Both the position numbers and the translations under genes were made by a program. Shown here one piece after another: positions 1 through 9,855 of a DNA stretch of 64,000 bases (positions are counted from its first letter, which is position 1; the number at the start of each line of letters is the position of its first letter). The DNA is from Acidisarcina polymorpha (lineage in GTDB: Bacteria; Acidobacteriota; Terriglobia; Terriglobales; Acidobacteriaceae): NCBI RefSeq assembly GCF_003330725.1, contig NZ_CP030840.1, forward strand, positions 6,132,116 through 6,196,115, read 5' to 3'. The notes under the pieces are model-generated. The model was given only the letters and a program-made list of their open reading frames with translations. It ran no database searches and was not told where the DNA came from.

Positions 1-1
1 A

Positions 2-991
2 CGTATTTATCCCGGTGAGACTGAAGGTTTCAACATTAACGTTCCGGTGATTGCAGTCCCCGGAGATACTAGAACGCGCGATGAGCGCCGTCCGTACTTT
101 GGGTATGTTGCTTCCAAGGGATGCTGCACCCAGGACATTAACTCCGTCGCTCCTTCGGCGCGGGCCAACTATAACGCACTCCAAACAACCCTGGAACAAC
201 GCTTCTCGAATGGCGTCCAGTTTCTCGCCAACTACACCTGGTCTCGGGCGATGAACTATGGGTCGACCTATTTCGCTCAGGATCCCCGGGTTGAATATGG
301 TCCGAACGATACCAACCGCAACCAGGTGTTCGTCCTGAGTGGTCTGTATGAATTGCCCTTCGGTCACAATAAGATGTTCCTGAGCAACAGCAACCGTTGG
401 GTGGATTACGCCATCGGCGGCTGGCAGCTTGCCGGCACAACCACGTGGGAAAGCGGGTTGCCGTTTACGCCTACTTATGCGGAGTGCGGCAATGATCAGG
501 ACATTGACACCAATTTCGCCAGCCCTGGAACCTCCAGCGACTGCCGTCCCAATAAGCTGGTTAATGGGCCGAATTCCGGCTTCGGCCTGAATGTCGGGTC
601 TTTCAATCCGGCAACTCACAGTCGAGCCTACTTCACCCCGGTGGCTGCTCTCGCGGCGAACGGGGCGGCCTCTGGTCCCTTCCAGCGTCCGGCCTTCGGC
701 AGGTTTGGCGACATCGGGCGCAATAGCTTCCGCGGGCCATCGGACTACTTTGCCGATGCCTCACTCTTCAAGAACTTCAGGATCACCGAGCGGTTCAGGG
801 CCCAATTCCAGTTCCAGGCCTTCAACGTCTTCAATCATGCTCCTCTGGGTGTCCCCAACTCGAACCAGGCACGCTGTATCGATTGCGCTGTCGCAACCAC
901 CGGACAAATTACCAATCTGGATAATGCGGTACTTGGTTCCGGACAACCGGTCATGCGCCAACTGCAATTTGGTGCACGCTTCAGCTTCTAG
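2..991 (+). CDS. TonB-dependent receptor, C-terminal beta-barrel part (partial)
   Basis: The frame is open to the left edge, so this is the 3' part of a longer gene. The visible 329 residues are rich in aromatic and alternating residues and carry phrases typical of the Oar-like/carboxypeptidase-regulatory TonB receptors of Acidobacteriota (SARANYNALQTTLEQRF, LANYTWSRAMNYG, GLYELPFG, GGWQLAGTTTWESGLPFT). It ends in a terminal Phe after alternating residues (LQFGARFSF), as outer-membrane barrels do. The family imports or binds large ligands at the outer membrane with TonB energy; the ligand cannot be told from this part. A hairpin terminator follows 35 bases downstream. Confidence 0.85.
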   Translation, partial: RIYPGETEGFNINVPVIAVPGDTRTRDERRPYFGYVASKGCCTQDINSVAPSARANYNALQTTLEQRFSNGVQFLANYTWSRAMNYGSTYFAQDPRVEYGPNDTNRNQVFVLSGLYELPFGHNKMFLSNSNRWVDYAIGGWQLAGTTTWESGLPFTPTYAECGNDQDIDTNFASPGTSSDCRPNKLVNGPNSGFGLNVGSFNPATHSRAYFTPVAALAANGAASGPFQRPAFGRFGDIGRNSFRGPSDYFADASLFKNFRITERFRAQFQFQAFNVFNHAPLGVPNSNQARCIDCAVATTGQITNLDNAVLGSGQPVMRQLQFGARFSF

Positions 992-1025
992 CACGACAAA
1001 AAGCTGGGCACGATACGAACAGAAT

Positions 1026-1063
1026 GGGCCGCTGACTCAGTAAGAGTTAGCGGCCCTTCTTTT
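1026..1063 (+). terminator. Rho-independent terminator of the TonB receptor gene
   Basis: A 13-base stem (GGGCCGCTGACTC / GAGTTAGCGGCCC, one G-T pair) with a short loop is followed by TTCTTTT. It lies between two convergent genes, so it may also serve the minus strand. Confidence 0.8.
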
Positions 1064-1085
1064 GGAACGAGATAAGTAGACTTAG

Positions 1086-2804
1086 CTATCGGGCAAGCTC
1101 GGCATCGAAGTCGGGCAGCACTCTCGTGCCTTCCAGCCTCACCGCATCGAGCTTGGTTTCGTCCAAACCGAGCGCCGTCAGGATCGTGGGAGCCACCTGT
1201 GCGGTTGCGGTTTCCACCGAGACGGTCTCTGGCTTGAACGATGGATGAGAGACCAGCAGCATCACGTTGGTGTCGTCATGAGCAAAGCCGCCATGGTCGC
1301 CGATCATCGCCGTGTTACCCGAATAGGTAACTCCCAGGTTCGGGGTTACGATGATGTCCGGCGAGCGAGGATCTTGCCCTGGATCAAGACCACCGATGTT
1401 GTAGTTAGGCGCGAGTGTCGGCCCATACAGGACCTCGCCAAGGCCAAGTGCTGCCGCATTGCTTTCGAGCAAGGACACCGCCGCAGGAAGGCTCGCACCC
1501 TTCTTGAGCCAAAGCACCGAAACGTCATCCTCGGTCGCGCCCACTCCGGTCGAGTTCATTGGCGACTCGGAGAAAGGAATGGCGGACCCGAGCAGTGTTG
1601 CCGGCGTATTCGCGCCGTCGGCCACATATCTGGTTGGATCAATCGGGGACTCGCCATGTTTCGCGGTCACGATAATTAACGTGTGCTCGTAGACGCCTCT
1701 ATCTTTGAGGCCATTCACGATGTCTCCGATCGAGGCATCGACGAATTCGATCTCGCTGAGCAACTCCGCGCTCGGTACTGCCGCTGAGTTCTGGTAACCG
1801 CCCTTGCCAACGCCGGGCTCATTGAGAGATTGGCCGTAGTAGACGGACTGGAAGTTCATGCCAAAGATTGCGGGTGTCACCGCCGGTGCGCCGGTGTGGG
1901 TTTTGCCCGCGATCTCGTTGAGCAATGCGTTCACTCGCAGAGCGTCGTAGCATTGGATATTCTGAAAGCTGCTTGTCCAAGAGGATGTGCCTGCAGCGTC
2001 GCGGATGGTGGCGCAGGAAGCACCCTCTGATGTCTTCACGCCCGGGAGCGCTACCACTGTCGAGGCGACCTCGGGGACATAAAGATCATCCACGTTCCGG
2101 CCATCACCGGGCCCGTTCACAAAGGCATAGGACGGGCGCTTGTCGATCCATGCGGTGTACCCACCTGCAGCGTGGACCACGCCAAAAATAGTGTTAGTCC
2201 GGATAAAGTTCCAGGGGTATACCGGGGCGCAGCCCTTTTGCGGGTCTCGCTCCAGCTTCTTAGGATCGATCGCTGCGGCGGTTCCGTCGGTGAGACTGGC
2301 GCCGGGTGCGCCGCCATTCAGCTTGGTCGGATCGATGTCGATTCCCTGAGTATTGTCCGTCGTTGTTCCAGTTGGCAGCCCAAAGGCGGTGCATGGTCCC
2401 GCCGCTAGACCGCTGGCGGTCGTCACCGCAGGCGCATCCAGCGAGCGATCATAGGCGACGTCATAATAGATACCCGTCGTCTTCGGTGAGCCGCCGGTGA
2501 TCAGCGCCGTGAGGCCCGGAAAAGAATCGGATGGCTTCGATGACGTGGCATTCACATAGGTGATTCCGGTATGGCTCAGTGCAGCCAGGTTCGGACAATA
2601 TGGTTCTCCGCCGTTGGCTCCCGCGATCCCATGAGTGCAGTTATAAAAGTCGACTTCGTGCATGCCATCGATGCTTAGCAACAGCACATGATGAATCTTC
2701 TCCGTGCCCACATTGTTGTTCGAATCTGCTGCCATGGCAGATATGGACGATGCCAGCACAATCGCGGCAACAGATCCAGCCAGTAAAGCTCGATCTACTT
2801 TCAT
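1086..2804 (-). CDS. Secreted type I phosphodiesterase / nucleotide pyrophosphatase family protein
   Basis: A 572-residue protein with an N-terminal signal peptide (MKVDRALLAG, then a hydrophobic stretch ending near SAMAAD). The alkaline-phosphatase-superfamily metal motifs are visible: LLLSIDGMHEVD near the N-terminus, a nucleophile region KPSDSFPGLTALITGG with Ser/Thr candidates, TAKHGESPID and IGDHGGFAHDD near the C-terminus. The family hydrolyses phosphodiesters or pyrophosphates outside the cytoplasm; substrate unknown. A GGAGG ribosome site lies 5-6 bases before the ATG at 2804, which also overlaps an alternative ATG four codons upstream, so 2804 is chosen. Monocistronic. Confidence 0.8.
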   Translation of the reverse strand: MKVDRALLAGSVAAIVLASSISAMAADSNNNVGTEKIHHVLLLSIDGMHEVDFYNCTHGIAGANGGEPYCPNLAALSHTGITYVNATSSKPSDSFPGLTALITGGSPKTTGIYYDVAYDRSLDAPAVTTASGLAAGPCTAFGLPTGTTTDNTQGIDIDPTKLNGGAPGASLTDGTAAAIDPKKLERDPQKGCAPVYPWNFIRTNTIFGVVHAAGGYTAWIDKRPSYAFVNGPGDGRNVDDLYVPEVASTVVALPGVKTSEGASCATIRDAAGTSSWTSSFQNIQCYDALRVNALLNEIAGKTHTGAPAVTPAIFGMNFQSVYYGQSLNEPGVGKGGYQNSAAVPSAELLSEIEFVDASIGDIVNGLKDRGVYEHTLIIVTAKHGESPIDPTRYVADGANTPATLLGSAIPFSESPMNSTGVGATEDDVSVLWLKKGASLPAAVSLLESNAAALGLGEVLYGPTLAPNYNIGGLDPGQDPRSPDIIVTPNLGVTYSGNTAMIGDHGGFAHDDTNVMLLVSHPSFKPETVSVETATAQVAPTILTALGLDETKLDAVRLEGTRVLPDFDAELAR

Positions 2805-3109
2805 AGAAGCCTCCATGAGAGTCGGAATGCTCTCATACCGTTTCTTGTTCGGGGATGTGAATCCGCGCCAGCGTCAACAAAGTCCATCCAAGCAATGCAT
2901 TCTGTCTGGATTGGTTTGTGCTGGCCTGCGGCATGGGATATAGCTCAGCTTGCGACCTTACTTTAGTGGCGAGCCAGTTCCATGAGGTGAATAGAGGGTA
3001 AATTCAGGGCCCATCTTTCGTCAGAATGCAGTCTGACGATCGCTCTGGCGAGCGCGCCTAAGATACAAGCCTTACCGGTGCACGGATACGTCCTACGTCC
3101 TGGGTGCTT
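2805..3109. other. Intergenic stretch without a recognised gene
   Basis: About 300 bases between two minus-strand genes. It should hold the promoter of the phosphodiesterase gene and the end of the permease transcript. I see no convincing promoter boxes, terminator or coding frame. Confidence 0.4.
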
Positions 3110-4348
3110 CTACTCGTAGCGTAAGGCTTCGATTGGATTCAGGTTGGCTGCCTTGAGTGCGGGAACCATGCCGCTGACCACCCCGACGACTACAAGAATT
3201 CCGGTCGCTACGATGACGATGGTGGGAGAGATCAATAACTGAATATCGGCGTCGGTGGCGTGAGAGGCCATTGCGCTGTAGAAGGTAATTCGACCGACAC
3301 CGATCGAGACAGCATAGGCCAGAGCAATGCCTGCAGCGCCGCCAAGACTGGTGATGACGAGCGACTCGGCGAGGAACTGCACCAGGATATGGCGCTTGCG
3401 CGCTCCCAGCGCCTTCTCGATGCCGATTTCCTTGGTACGCTGCTGCACGGCGACCAGCATGATATTCATCAAGCCGATTCCGGCGATTCCCAAGGTCAAC
3501 GCGCCTATAAACAGCAACATGATCTGCAGAGCGACACTGACAATGTGAAATTGACTCAACTGCTTCTCGAGGTTCGCCATGTAAATTGCGTTATGGTCGG
3601 TGACCCGGAAGTTATGCGCCTCGGCCAGGCTGGTTCGGATCGCCCGTTCGACCGCCGCGTTGTCGCCCTTGTAATTCATCCAAATGCCGTCGAGGTACTT
3701 CGGGTCCTTGATATCACCCATGGTATTGAAAGGAATACGGATCTGCCGGTTGACATCGCTGTCAGCCTCCTGCATCTTCGGTTGCATGACGCCGATCACG
3801 GTGAAGCTGATCCCGTTCAGCCGAATCCGCTGTCCGATAGGGTACTGCCCTCCGAAGAGCTTGGTCTTCGCCTGCGAGCCGATTACCGCGACATGGGCGC
3901 GCTGCTCGTCGTCATCGGCGGTAAAGAAGCGTCCATAATCGATGTCAAGTTTCAGGATGTCTGCGGCAATTGGACGATTGCCGATGACCGTCCAGGTGAA
4001 GGAATGCAGCTCGTTCTGTACCGGAACATCTTTGGACAATTCCGGGGTGAGGTTAAGCAGGCCTGGAACGGTGTTGTTGAGGCGGTCTACGTCGTCCTGA
4101 GTGAGTCGAACCTGAACACCAGCCTTCGAGCCGCCAACCTGCTCACTGGTTCGCCCTGGAAAGACGCCCATCAAGCGGGTTCCCCACTGAGCGAAGATGG
4201 CCTCGATAGCGCGCCCGAAACCCGCGCCGTAGGCCAGCAGCAAGACCACCGTGGCAATGCCCCACGCCATGCCGACCGTGGTGATGACGGTACGCCGGCG
4301 ATTGTAGACCATGGCCTCGTAGGCTTGCTTCAACAGTTCAACCAGCAT
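3110..4348 (-). CDS. MacB/FtsX-type ABC transporter permease
   Basis: A 412-residue permease with the MacB architecture: TM1 near residues 20-45 (GMAWGIATVVLLLAYG), a periplasmic MacB_PCD-like domain, then three C-terminal helices (MLLFIGALTLGIAGIGLMN, the LAESLVITSLGG region and the last TM before NPIEALRYE). The signature IGLMNIMLVAVQQRTKEIGIEKALGA is the FtsX core. The start at 4348 (MLVELLKQAYEAM) has AGAGG upstream; an upstream in-frame extension lacks family similarity. It lies 26 bases behind a paralogous permease gene, and the two probably form a heterodimer. No ATPase or membrane-fusion gene is adjacent. Confidence 0.85.
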   Translation of the reverse strand: MLVELLKQAYEAMVYNRRRTVITTVGMAWGIATVVLLLAYGAGFGRAIEAIFAQWGTRLMGVFPGRTSEQVGGSKAGVQVRLTQDDVDRLNNTVPGLLNLTPELSKDVPVQNELHSFTWTVIGNRPIAADILKLDIDYGRFFTADDDEQRAHVAVIGSQAKTKLFGGQYPIGQRIRLNGISFTVIGVMQPKMQEADSDVNRQIRIPFNTMGDIKDPKYLDGIWMNYKGDNAAVERAIRTSLAEAHNFRVTDHNAIYMANLEKQLSQFHIVSVALQIMLLFIGALTLGIAGIGLMNIMLVAVQQRTKEIGIEKALGARKRHILVQFLAESLVITSLGGAAGIALAYAVSIGVGRITFYSAMASHATDADIQLLISPTIVIVATGILVVVGVVSGMVPALKAANLNPIEALRYE

Positions 4349-4374
4349 TGTTTTCCTCTTGTTCGCGTCGCTAC

Positions 4375-5631
4375 TTATTCCCTGCGGAGTGCCTCTACCG
4401 GTTCCAATGCCGCCGCCTTGCTGGCCGGATAGAGCCCGGCAAGAATTCCACTGACGCTCAGAGAAATCAAGGCAAGCGCTGCGGACCATGGCACCAATCT
4501 AGGAGGATCGAATCCTTCCACTCCCTTTCCGCCAATTGCCGCTGAGATTAAATACATGAAGAGCGCCGAGCCCCCAATCCCGATCAGGCCACTCACGCCG
4601 GTGAGCAATAGCGCCTCGAGAAAGAATTGCATCAGGATGCTCCGCTTGGTCGCGCCAATCGCCTTCCGCAAGCCGATCTCTCTCGTCCGCTCGGAGACAG
4701 AGACCAGCATGATGTTCACGATGCCCACCGCTCCCAAGGCCAGCGTCACGATCCCGACGCCACCGAGGAAGATGTCCATGGCCGTGAAGATCTTTCCGAC
4801 CATCTGGTCGCTCTTGATCGTGTCCCACTCTTCAAAGGACTCCGGATCGTCAGGGCTGAATCCATGGCGCGCGGCGATAATTGAACGCGCCATCGATTTC
4901 GCCGATTCGTTTTCTCCGCGCACACGGGGCTGATATTGAATTGAGCTCAACGCATCCTGGGGAATATTCTCGCCCTTGATCGGAAACATCTCGAGCATCG
5001 TCGTGACTGGAATATAGATTTGCTGATTCCAGCCATCATCGTTCCCATGCCCGGTCTTCGCCGCCACTCCGACTACCTGAAAGCCAGTGCCATTCAGCAG
5101 TACGGTTTCGCCGACCGCCGGGCGGCCGGGAAAAAGCAGCTCCGCGCTCTTCTGCCCCAGCACCACCACGCGGCGCCGGTCGCGCAGATCGCCGTCGGTG
5201 AGAAAACGACCTACACTCATCGGCAGGAAGCGGACTGCAGGATAGTTGGGCTCAGTTCCCATCACTGAGCCTCCTGCGCTTTGATATTGACTCTGCTGCT
5301 TAATATCGCTGCGCCGGATAAGGCCCATCACCTCGCGAAAGCTGCCCGAAGCACGCATGGCGCTTTCGTCGCCGACGGTAAGATTATAGGGTCGCATGCC
5401 AGTATGCTGACTCGGCACGGCCGGGATCGTTCCGCCCCACATCATGATGACGTCATTGCCGACGCTGGCTAATTCCTTATGCTGCCCGGAGCGAAAACCT
5501 TCGCCGACACTGATGAGCAGCAGCATCGAACCGACTCCCCAGGCGATGCCGAACATGGTCAGGAACGATCGGAGCTTGTTCGCCCAGATCGCTCGCATTA
5601 CCTGCCCGAATGTATCACCTAGGTTTTGCAT
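4375..5631 (-). CDS. MacB/FtsX-type ABC transporter permease (paralog of the next gene)
   Basis: A 418-residue permease of the same fold: TM1 around FGIAWGVGSMLLLISVG, a large periplasmic domain, and C-terminal helices with IVNIMLVSVSERTREIGLRKAIGA and LYPASKAAALEPVEALRRE. It is upstream of, and probably cotranscribed with, the permease ending at 3110. Family members work with MacB/LolD-type ATPases to move lipoproteins, peptides or toxins across the envelope by mechanotransmission. The partner ATPase must be encoded elsewhere or be absent. Substrate unknown. Confidence 0.85.
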   Translation of the reverse strand: MQNLGDTFGQVMRAIWANKLRSFLTMFGIAWGVGSMLLLISVGEGFRSGQHKELASVGNDVIMMWGGTIPAVPSQHTGMRPYNLTVGDESAMRASGSFREVMGLIRRSDIKQQSQYQSAGGSVMGTEPNYPAVRFLPMSVGRFLTDGDLRDRRRVVVLGQKSAELLFPGRPAVGETVLLNGTGFQVVGVAAKTGHGNDDGWNQQIYIPVTTMLEMFPIKGENIPQDALSSIQYQPRVRGENESAKSMARSIIAARHGFSPDDPESFEEWDTIKSDQMVGKIFTAMDIFLGGVGIVTLALGAVGIVNIMLVSVSERTREIGLRKAIGATKRSILMQFFLEALLLTGVSGLIGIGGSALFMYLISAAIGGKGVEGFDPPRLVPWSAALALISLSVSGILAGLYPASKAAALEPVEALRRE

Positions 5632-5731
5632 GGAGTCAGCTTTGTCTTCATGTGCTGTTACGCGTGCCGAAGCCTTACAGTTCCGTTGTCGACTCGTAAA
5701 AATTCGCCGGTATGCTCATTCGCCGGCAAGC

Positions 5732-6295
5732 TCAAAAGAGCGTCCCTGCCGCCACGCTGGGTTCGGCTCGATCCATCTGGAGCTCGACGGCAAGGCCCAG
5801 CGACATCCAGAATGCCTGGACCGCTGCCAGCACCTCAGGCGCAGTGAGGCTCGTCGACGTGAGACGAACGGTTCCGCTGGTGAGTGTATTCGGCAGCACA
5901 AGGGCGATGCATCGGTCGGCGCGGTAGGTGCAGGAAGCCAGATCGGCAATGCTCAGGCTCTGGGTAGGGGTCAGAAAGGCAGAGTGCGGAGGCGCCATCC
6001 GATCCAGCAAGCTGAAGATTTCCAGCTTCGATTCAAGCTCGTCCGGAACACAGTCGATGACGAGGTCGGCGGTGCGAACTGCGTCCTCAACACTGGTCGC
6101 GAACCGCACCTTGCCATACATGCCGCCCTCGGCGGAGACCGTGCCGTCCGGTGCTCCGAGCAGCTCCGCCGCCTTTTTCAGCTTCGAGGGCAGGATGTCC
6201 TCAAGGGTGACGGCGAAGCCCTTCGCGGCAAAGAGGGCGGCCAGTTCCCTGCCCCTCGCACCGGCTCCGATTACCGCGACACTCCCGATCTTCAT
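5732..6295 (-). CDS. Single-domain 3-hydroxyacyl-CoA dehydrogenase-like NAD-binding protein
   Basis: A 187-residue protein with an N-terminal Rossmann motif (VAVIGAGARGRELAALFAAKG) and the 3HCDH_N pattern (ADLVIDCVPDELESK, FLTPTQSLSIADLAS, LPNTLTSGTVRL). Typical 3-hydroxyacyl-CoA dehydrogenases are near 280-310 residues with a second helical substrate/dimer domain; here the protein stops right after the NAD-binding domain. It could be a reduced stand-alone form or a relic. ATG at 6295 is preferred to an upstream TTG at 6313. Substrate not predictable. Confidence 0.7.
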   Translation of the reverse strand: MKIGSVAVIGAGARGRELAALFAAKGFAVTLEDILPSKLKKAAELLGAPDGTVSAEGGMYGKVRFATSVEDAVRTADLVIDCVPDELESKLEIFSLLDRMAPPHSAFLTPTQSLSIADLASCTYRADRCIALVLPNTLTSGTVRLTSTSLTAPEVLAAVQAFWMSLGLAVELQMDRAEPSVAAGTLF

Positions 6296-6347
6296 CGATC
6301 TCTGATCCTGCAATTACTTCATTTCCGAGAGCGTCGACAGGTCAGAC

Positions 6348-6566
6348 TTACTTGACGCTGAGAGCAGCGAGCACACTATCCGCGTTAGGGGAGGAGTTCT
6401 TCAAATAGTCGCTGAGCCGCTGGCGTTCCTCGACCGTCAGTGTAGGCGCCAGTGCGAGAACACGCCGCAGCGTGGTAGAGACATCATCGACATAGTTCAT
6501 CAATCGGATGGCTTCGCCGGAGAGTGGAGTGGCACGCGGTGGCACTTCTGGAATTGTGTTCGACAT
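6348..6566 (-). CDS. Small hypothetical protein, 72 residues
   Basis: A short soluble, helix-prone protein starting MSNTIPEVPPRATPLSG. It is same-strand with and 52 bases upstream of the dehydrogenase-like gene. AGGAG lies about 14 bases before the ATG and GAAG closer. I do not recognise the family; helix content (STTLRRVLALAPTLTVEERQRLSDYL) resembles small acidobacterial proteins of unknown role. Confidence 0.5.
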   Translation of the reverse strand: MSNTIPEVPPRATPLSGEAIRLMNYVDDVSTTLRRVLALAPTLTVEERQRLSDYLKNSSPNADSVLAALSVK

Positions 6567-6744
6567 AGGGCTTCGTTATGCTCCTGTAGTGTTCCTATTT
6601 TCAGCCTTGTCGGCTCTTTCGTAAAGTTCCCCCATTCGAGCATGCCGCTCCAGGTTGTAGCATGGCTTAACTCGAGGGTTGCCGCCTCTCGCCTTTTCTG
6701 CATCTGAAGGTTTGTCATCCCGCGTCAAGCAAGTCATTGAGACC

Positions 6745-9714
6745 ATGAAAGATTGCATAGAAAAACTCCTGCAGCAAGAGCCTCGCGTTCCGACCTCGAC
6801 CTACCGTGTACAGATGCACGCACACTTCACCTTTGAGAATGCTCAAGCAATCGTTCCATACTTGAAAGAGCTGGGCATAGGAGATTTTTACTCGTCGCCC
6901 TTCTTTGAGGCTCGACCCGGCAGCATGCATGGTTATGACGTCACGCGCCACGACCGGCTCAACCCTGAACTCGGCGGGAGCGAGGAGTTTGAACGTTTTT
7001 CCGCTTCTCTTAAGTCCGCCGGTCTTGGACTGCTGCTGGATATCGTGCCCAACCACATGGGCATCGGCAATGATTCGCGTTGGTGGCAGGACGTGCTAGA
7101 GAACGGTCGCGCCTCCGAGTTCGCAGCCTACTTCGACATTGATTGGGATCCGGCAAAACCGGATATGTGGAACAAGCTCCTGCTGCCAATCCTGGGAAAG
7201 CAGTATGGAGAAGAACTCGAAAGCAAGAATATCCAGGTCCATATCGAAAACGGCCGCGCCTTCATCAAGTATTTCGATCACATCATGCCGGTGGCGCCGC
7301 GGATGATCCCCAAGATCTTTCCTGAGAGCAAAGATGCCGAATATGGGGTGCCGCGAAGCTTCCGCGATTTGCTGAAGGACCTTTCCCATATCCCCCCGCA
7401 TGAGGCCACCGATCCGAGCTTGGTAGCCCAGCGCCGCGCCCAGCTGCTCGAAATCCGGCCGCGCCTCGAACAGGCTTTGCGCTCCACGGAGCTGCAGCCC
7501 GTGATCGCCCGCGCCCTCGAAGCGATCAACGGGGTCGAGGGTGATCCGAAGAGCTTCGATCAACTCCACGACTTGTTGGAATCTCAACCGTATCGGCTAG
7601 CCTTCTGGCGGGTCTCCGGGGAAGAGATCAATTATCGCCGCTTCTTCGATGTGAACGATCTTGCTGGCCTGCGCATGGAGAATCCCGCCGTCTTTGCCGA
7701 GACCCACTGCCTGATCCGCGACCTGCTGGGGAAGCAGCAATTGACCGGCCTGCGCGTCGACCATGCCGACGGCATGTTCAATCCACGCCAGTATCTTATT
7801 CGCCTGCAGTTGCTTTACGTGGCGAGCCAATGCGCGGGGCCAACCCCAACCGGACCCACCGGCACAAACGGCATTGAGGATGAAGTTCGCGACCAGCTCC
7901 GCGGATATGACTGGGCCAAAGGAAACAGACCGCTCTACTGCGTCGTCGAAAAGATCCTGGAGCCTGGCGAAGCGCTGCCTCGAGAGTGGCCGGTCAATGG
8001 AACATCGGGCTACGACTTCATCTACTTCGCTAATCAGCTGTTCATCCAGCTGGAACACGAGGAAAAATTTAACCGCATCTACGAGGAAGCCACTGGAAGT
8101 CGAACCAGCCCGGACGAGATCATCTACCGTTCAAAGCTCCAGGTAATGCAAACTTCATTGGCGAGCGAAGTCTACGTGCTCACGAATCTGCTGAATCACA
8201 TTGCCGTTTCCGATCGCAGCGCGCGTGATTTCACTGAAAACATTCTCGAATCGGTCATTCGCGAGACAATCGCCTGTTTTCCCGTCTATCGCACCTATAT
8301 CGACGATCGCGGACAATACACTCCCAGTGACCGCCAGGTTGTTGAGCGAGCGATTCAGCGGGCAAAGCGTTTGAACTCGGGCATCGACGCCTCTGCCTTC
8401 GACTTCTTACAAAACACGCTGCTCCTGGGCGGCCGCCCCGGTCACCCGCAGAGCGAGATAGACGCCGAGCAGCTTTACTTCGCATTAAAGTTCCAACAGC
8501 TCACCGGCCCGGTAATGGCAAAGGGTGTTGAGGACACTTCCTTCTACGTCTACAACCGGTTCCTTTCCTCGAACGAGGTAGGAGGATCGATGAAGGCTTT
8601 CGGGATCACTCCTGAGGTCTTCCACGGGAGCAATCAGAATCGCCTGCAGAATTCGCCGGACGCCATGCTGACGTTATCGACCCACGATACGAAACGCAGC
8701 GAAGATGTTCGTGCGCGACTGAACGTGCTCTCCGAAATGCCCTCTGAATGGGCGTCCCTGGTGCGGCGGTTGCGACGCGCTTCCAAGAGCGTGAAGCGCA
8801 AGCTGAGTGACGGACGCATCGCCCCCGACGCCAACGAGGAGTACATGCTCTACCAGAACATTCTCGGCGTTTGGCCGTGGCAAATCGATACTGACGAGGC
8901 ACGGCAGGATTTCCTCAAGCGCATCCAGGAGTACTCCTCGAAGGCGCTGAGCGAATCCAAAGTCAACCTGAGCTGGCTTAATCCCAATCCTGAATACATC
9001 GAAGCTGTGCATGCATTTCTCGCCGACGCTCTCACCCCGGATAAACGCGGCAAGGACTCTCGGTTCGTGCAGCTCTTCAATACCGTGCTTCCTCGCCTGA
9101 AGTTTTTCGGCGCCATCAACTCCCTCGCCCAAACGGTGCTTAAGCTCATCTCCCCCGGTGTGCCGGATTTCTATCAGGGAGCCGAGTTATGGGAACTGAG
9201 CCTGGTCGATCCTGACAATCGCCGTCCGGTCGATTACGAAATGCGATCGAGCTTGTTGCACACAATCACGTCGCTTGAAGCAAGCTCCGGGGCCCTTGCC
9301 GTCTGCCAGGACGTCCTCACGAATCTACCCGATGGGCGAGTGAAGTTATGGGTCGCCTACAAAGCGCTCGGCCTGCGCAACGACTGGCACAATCTCTTCC
9401 GCAAGGGAGACTATGTTCCTCTTCAACTCATCGGCACGAATGCGAAGTTTGCGATCGCCTTCCTCCGAAGCTTTGAAGGCCATTCCGTGCTTACCGTCAT
9501 CCCGCGGTTTGCCAACACCCTCATGCATGGCAAAACGGAGTGGCCGTTGAACGACGTATGGGGCGACTCCCGCATTGAGCTTCCGGAGAATACGCCTCGG
9601 CTCTTTACAAATATCTTTACCGGTAAGCAAGTCCTGGCCGATGAATCCGGCTTGCTGTCGTTGAGCACGGTCTTCGAGGACTTTCCCGTCGCCGTACTTA
9701 CCAGCGAGGGATGA
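6745..9714 (+). CDS. treY: Malto-oligosyltrehalose synthase
   Basis: GH13 glucosylmutase that turns the reducing end of maltodextrins into an alpha,alpha-1,1 linkage, the first step of the TreY-TreZ trehalose path. Visible family motifs in order: TYRVQMHAHFTFENA, GSMHGYDVTRHDRLNPELGG, LLLDIVPNHMGIG, GLRVDHADGM (nucleophile Asp), VVEKILEPGEALP (acid/base Glu), STHDTKRSEDVRARL. About 989 residues, longer than the well-known ~770-residue enzymes. ATG at 6745 is chosen because the family similarity starts soon after; an upstream TTG at 6679 has no spaced ribosome site. The partner treZ is not in the window; malQ follows on the opposite strand. Confidence 0.92.
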   Translation: MKDCIEKLLQQEPRVPTSTYRVQMHAHFTFENAQAIVPYLKELGIGDFYSSPFFEARPGSMHGYDVTRHDRLNPELGGSEEFERFSASLKSAGLGLLLDIVPNHMGIGNDSRWWQDVLENGRASEFAAYFDIDWDPAKPDMWNKLLLPILGKQYGEELESKNIQVHIENGRAFIKYFDHIMPVAPRMIPKIFPESKDAEYGVPRSFRDLLKDLSHIPPHEATDPSLVAQRRAQLLEIRPRLEQALRSTELQPVIARALEAINGVEGDPKSFDQLHDLLESQPYRLAFWRVSGEEINYRRFFDVNDLAGLRMENPAVFAETHCLIRDLLGKQQLTGLRVDHADGMFNPRQYLIRLQLLYVASQCAGPTPTGPTGTNGIEDEVRDQLRGYDWAKGNRPLYCVVEKILEPGEALPREWPVNGTSGYDFIYFANQLFIQLEHEEKFNRIYEEATGSRTSPDEIIYRSKLQVMQTSLASEVYVLTNLLNHIAVSDRSARDFTENILESVIRETIACFPVYRTYIDDRGQYTPSDRQVVERAIQRAKRLNSGIDASAFDFLQNTLLLGGRPGHPQSEIDAEQLYFALKFQQLTGPVMAKGVEDTSFYVYNRFLSSNEVGGSMKAFGITPEVFHGSNQNRLQNSPDAMLTLSTHDTKRSEDVRARLNVLSEMPSEWASLVRRLRRASKSVKRKLSDGRIAPDANEEYMLYQNILGVWPWQIDTDEARQDFLKRIQEYSSKALSESKVNLSWLNPNPEYIEAVHAFLADALTPDKRGKDSRFVQLFNTVLPRLKFFGAINSLAQTVLKLISPGVPDFYQGAELWELSLVDPDNRRPVDYEMRSSLLHTITSLEASSGALAVCQDVLTNLPDGRVKLWVAYKALGLRNDWHNLFRKGDYVPLQLIGTNAKFAIAFLRSFEGHSVLTVIPRFANTLMHGKTEWPLNDVWGDSRIELPENTPRLFTNIFTGKQVLADESGLLSLSTVFEDFPVAVLTSEG

Positions 9715-9855
9715 TCAACATCTCGGCGCACAATCTTCGTTAAGAGTTACAGCAGATGCAGGGTTGGCGCTTTCGTGGCAAGCGCCCGCCCGGGTGATCG
9801 TATCACCACCTGCAAGAGCCAAAGCGATGAGGCAGGAACTGGAAGTTACACGAGC

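Noticed and set aside
3260-4432. A 390-residue plus-strand frame antisense to the permease
   Set aside because: No family, no ribosome site, and the opposite strand encodes an unmistakable MacB-type permease.
9793-9807. Hairpin between treY and malQ as a terminator
   Set aside because: Only a 6-base stem without a U tract; too weak to call.
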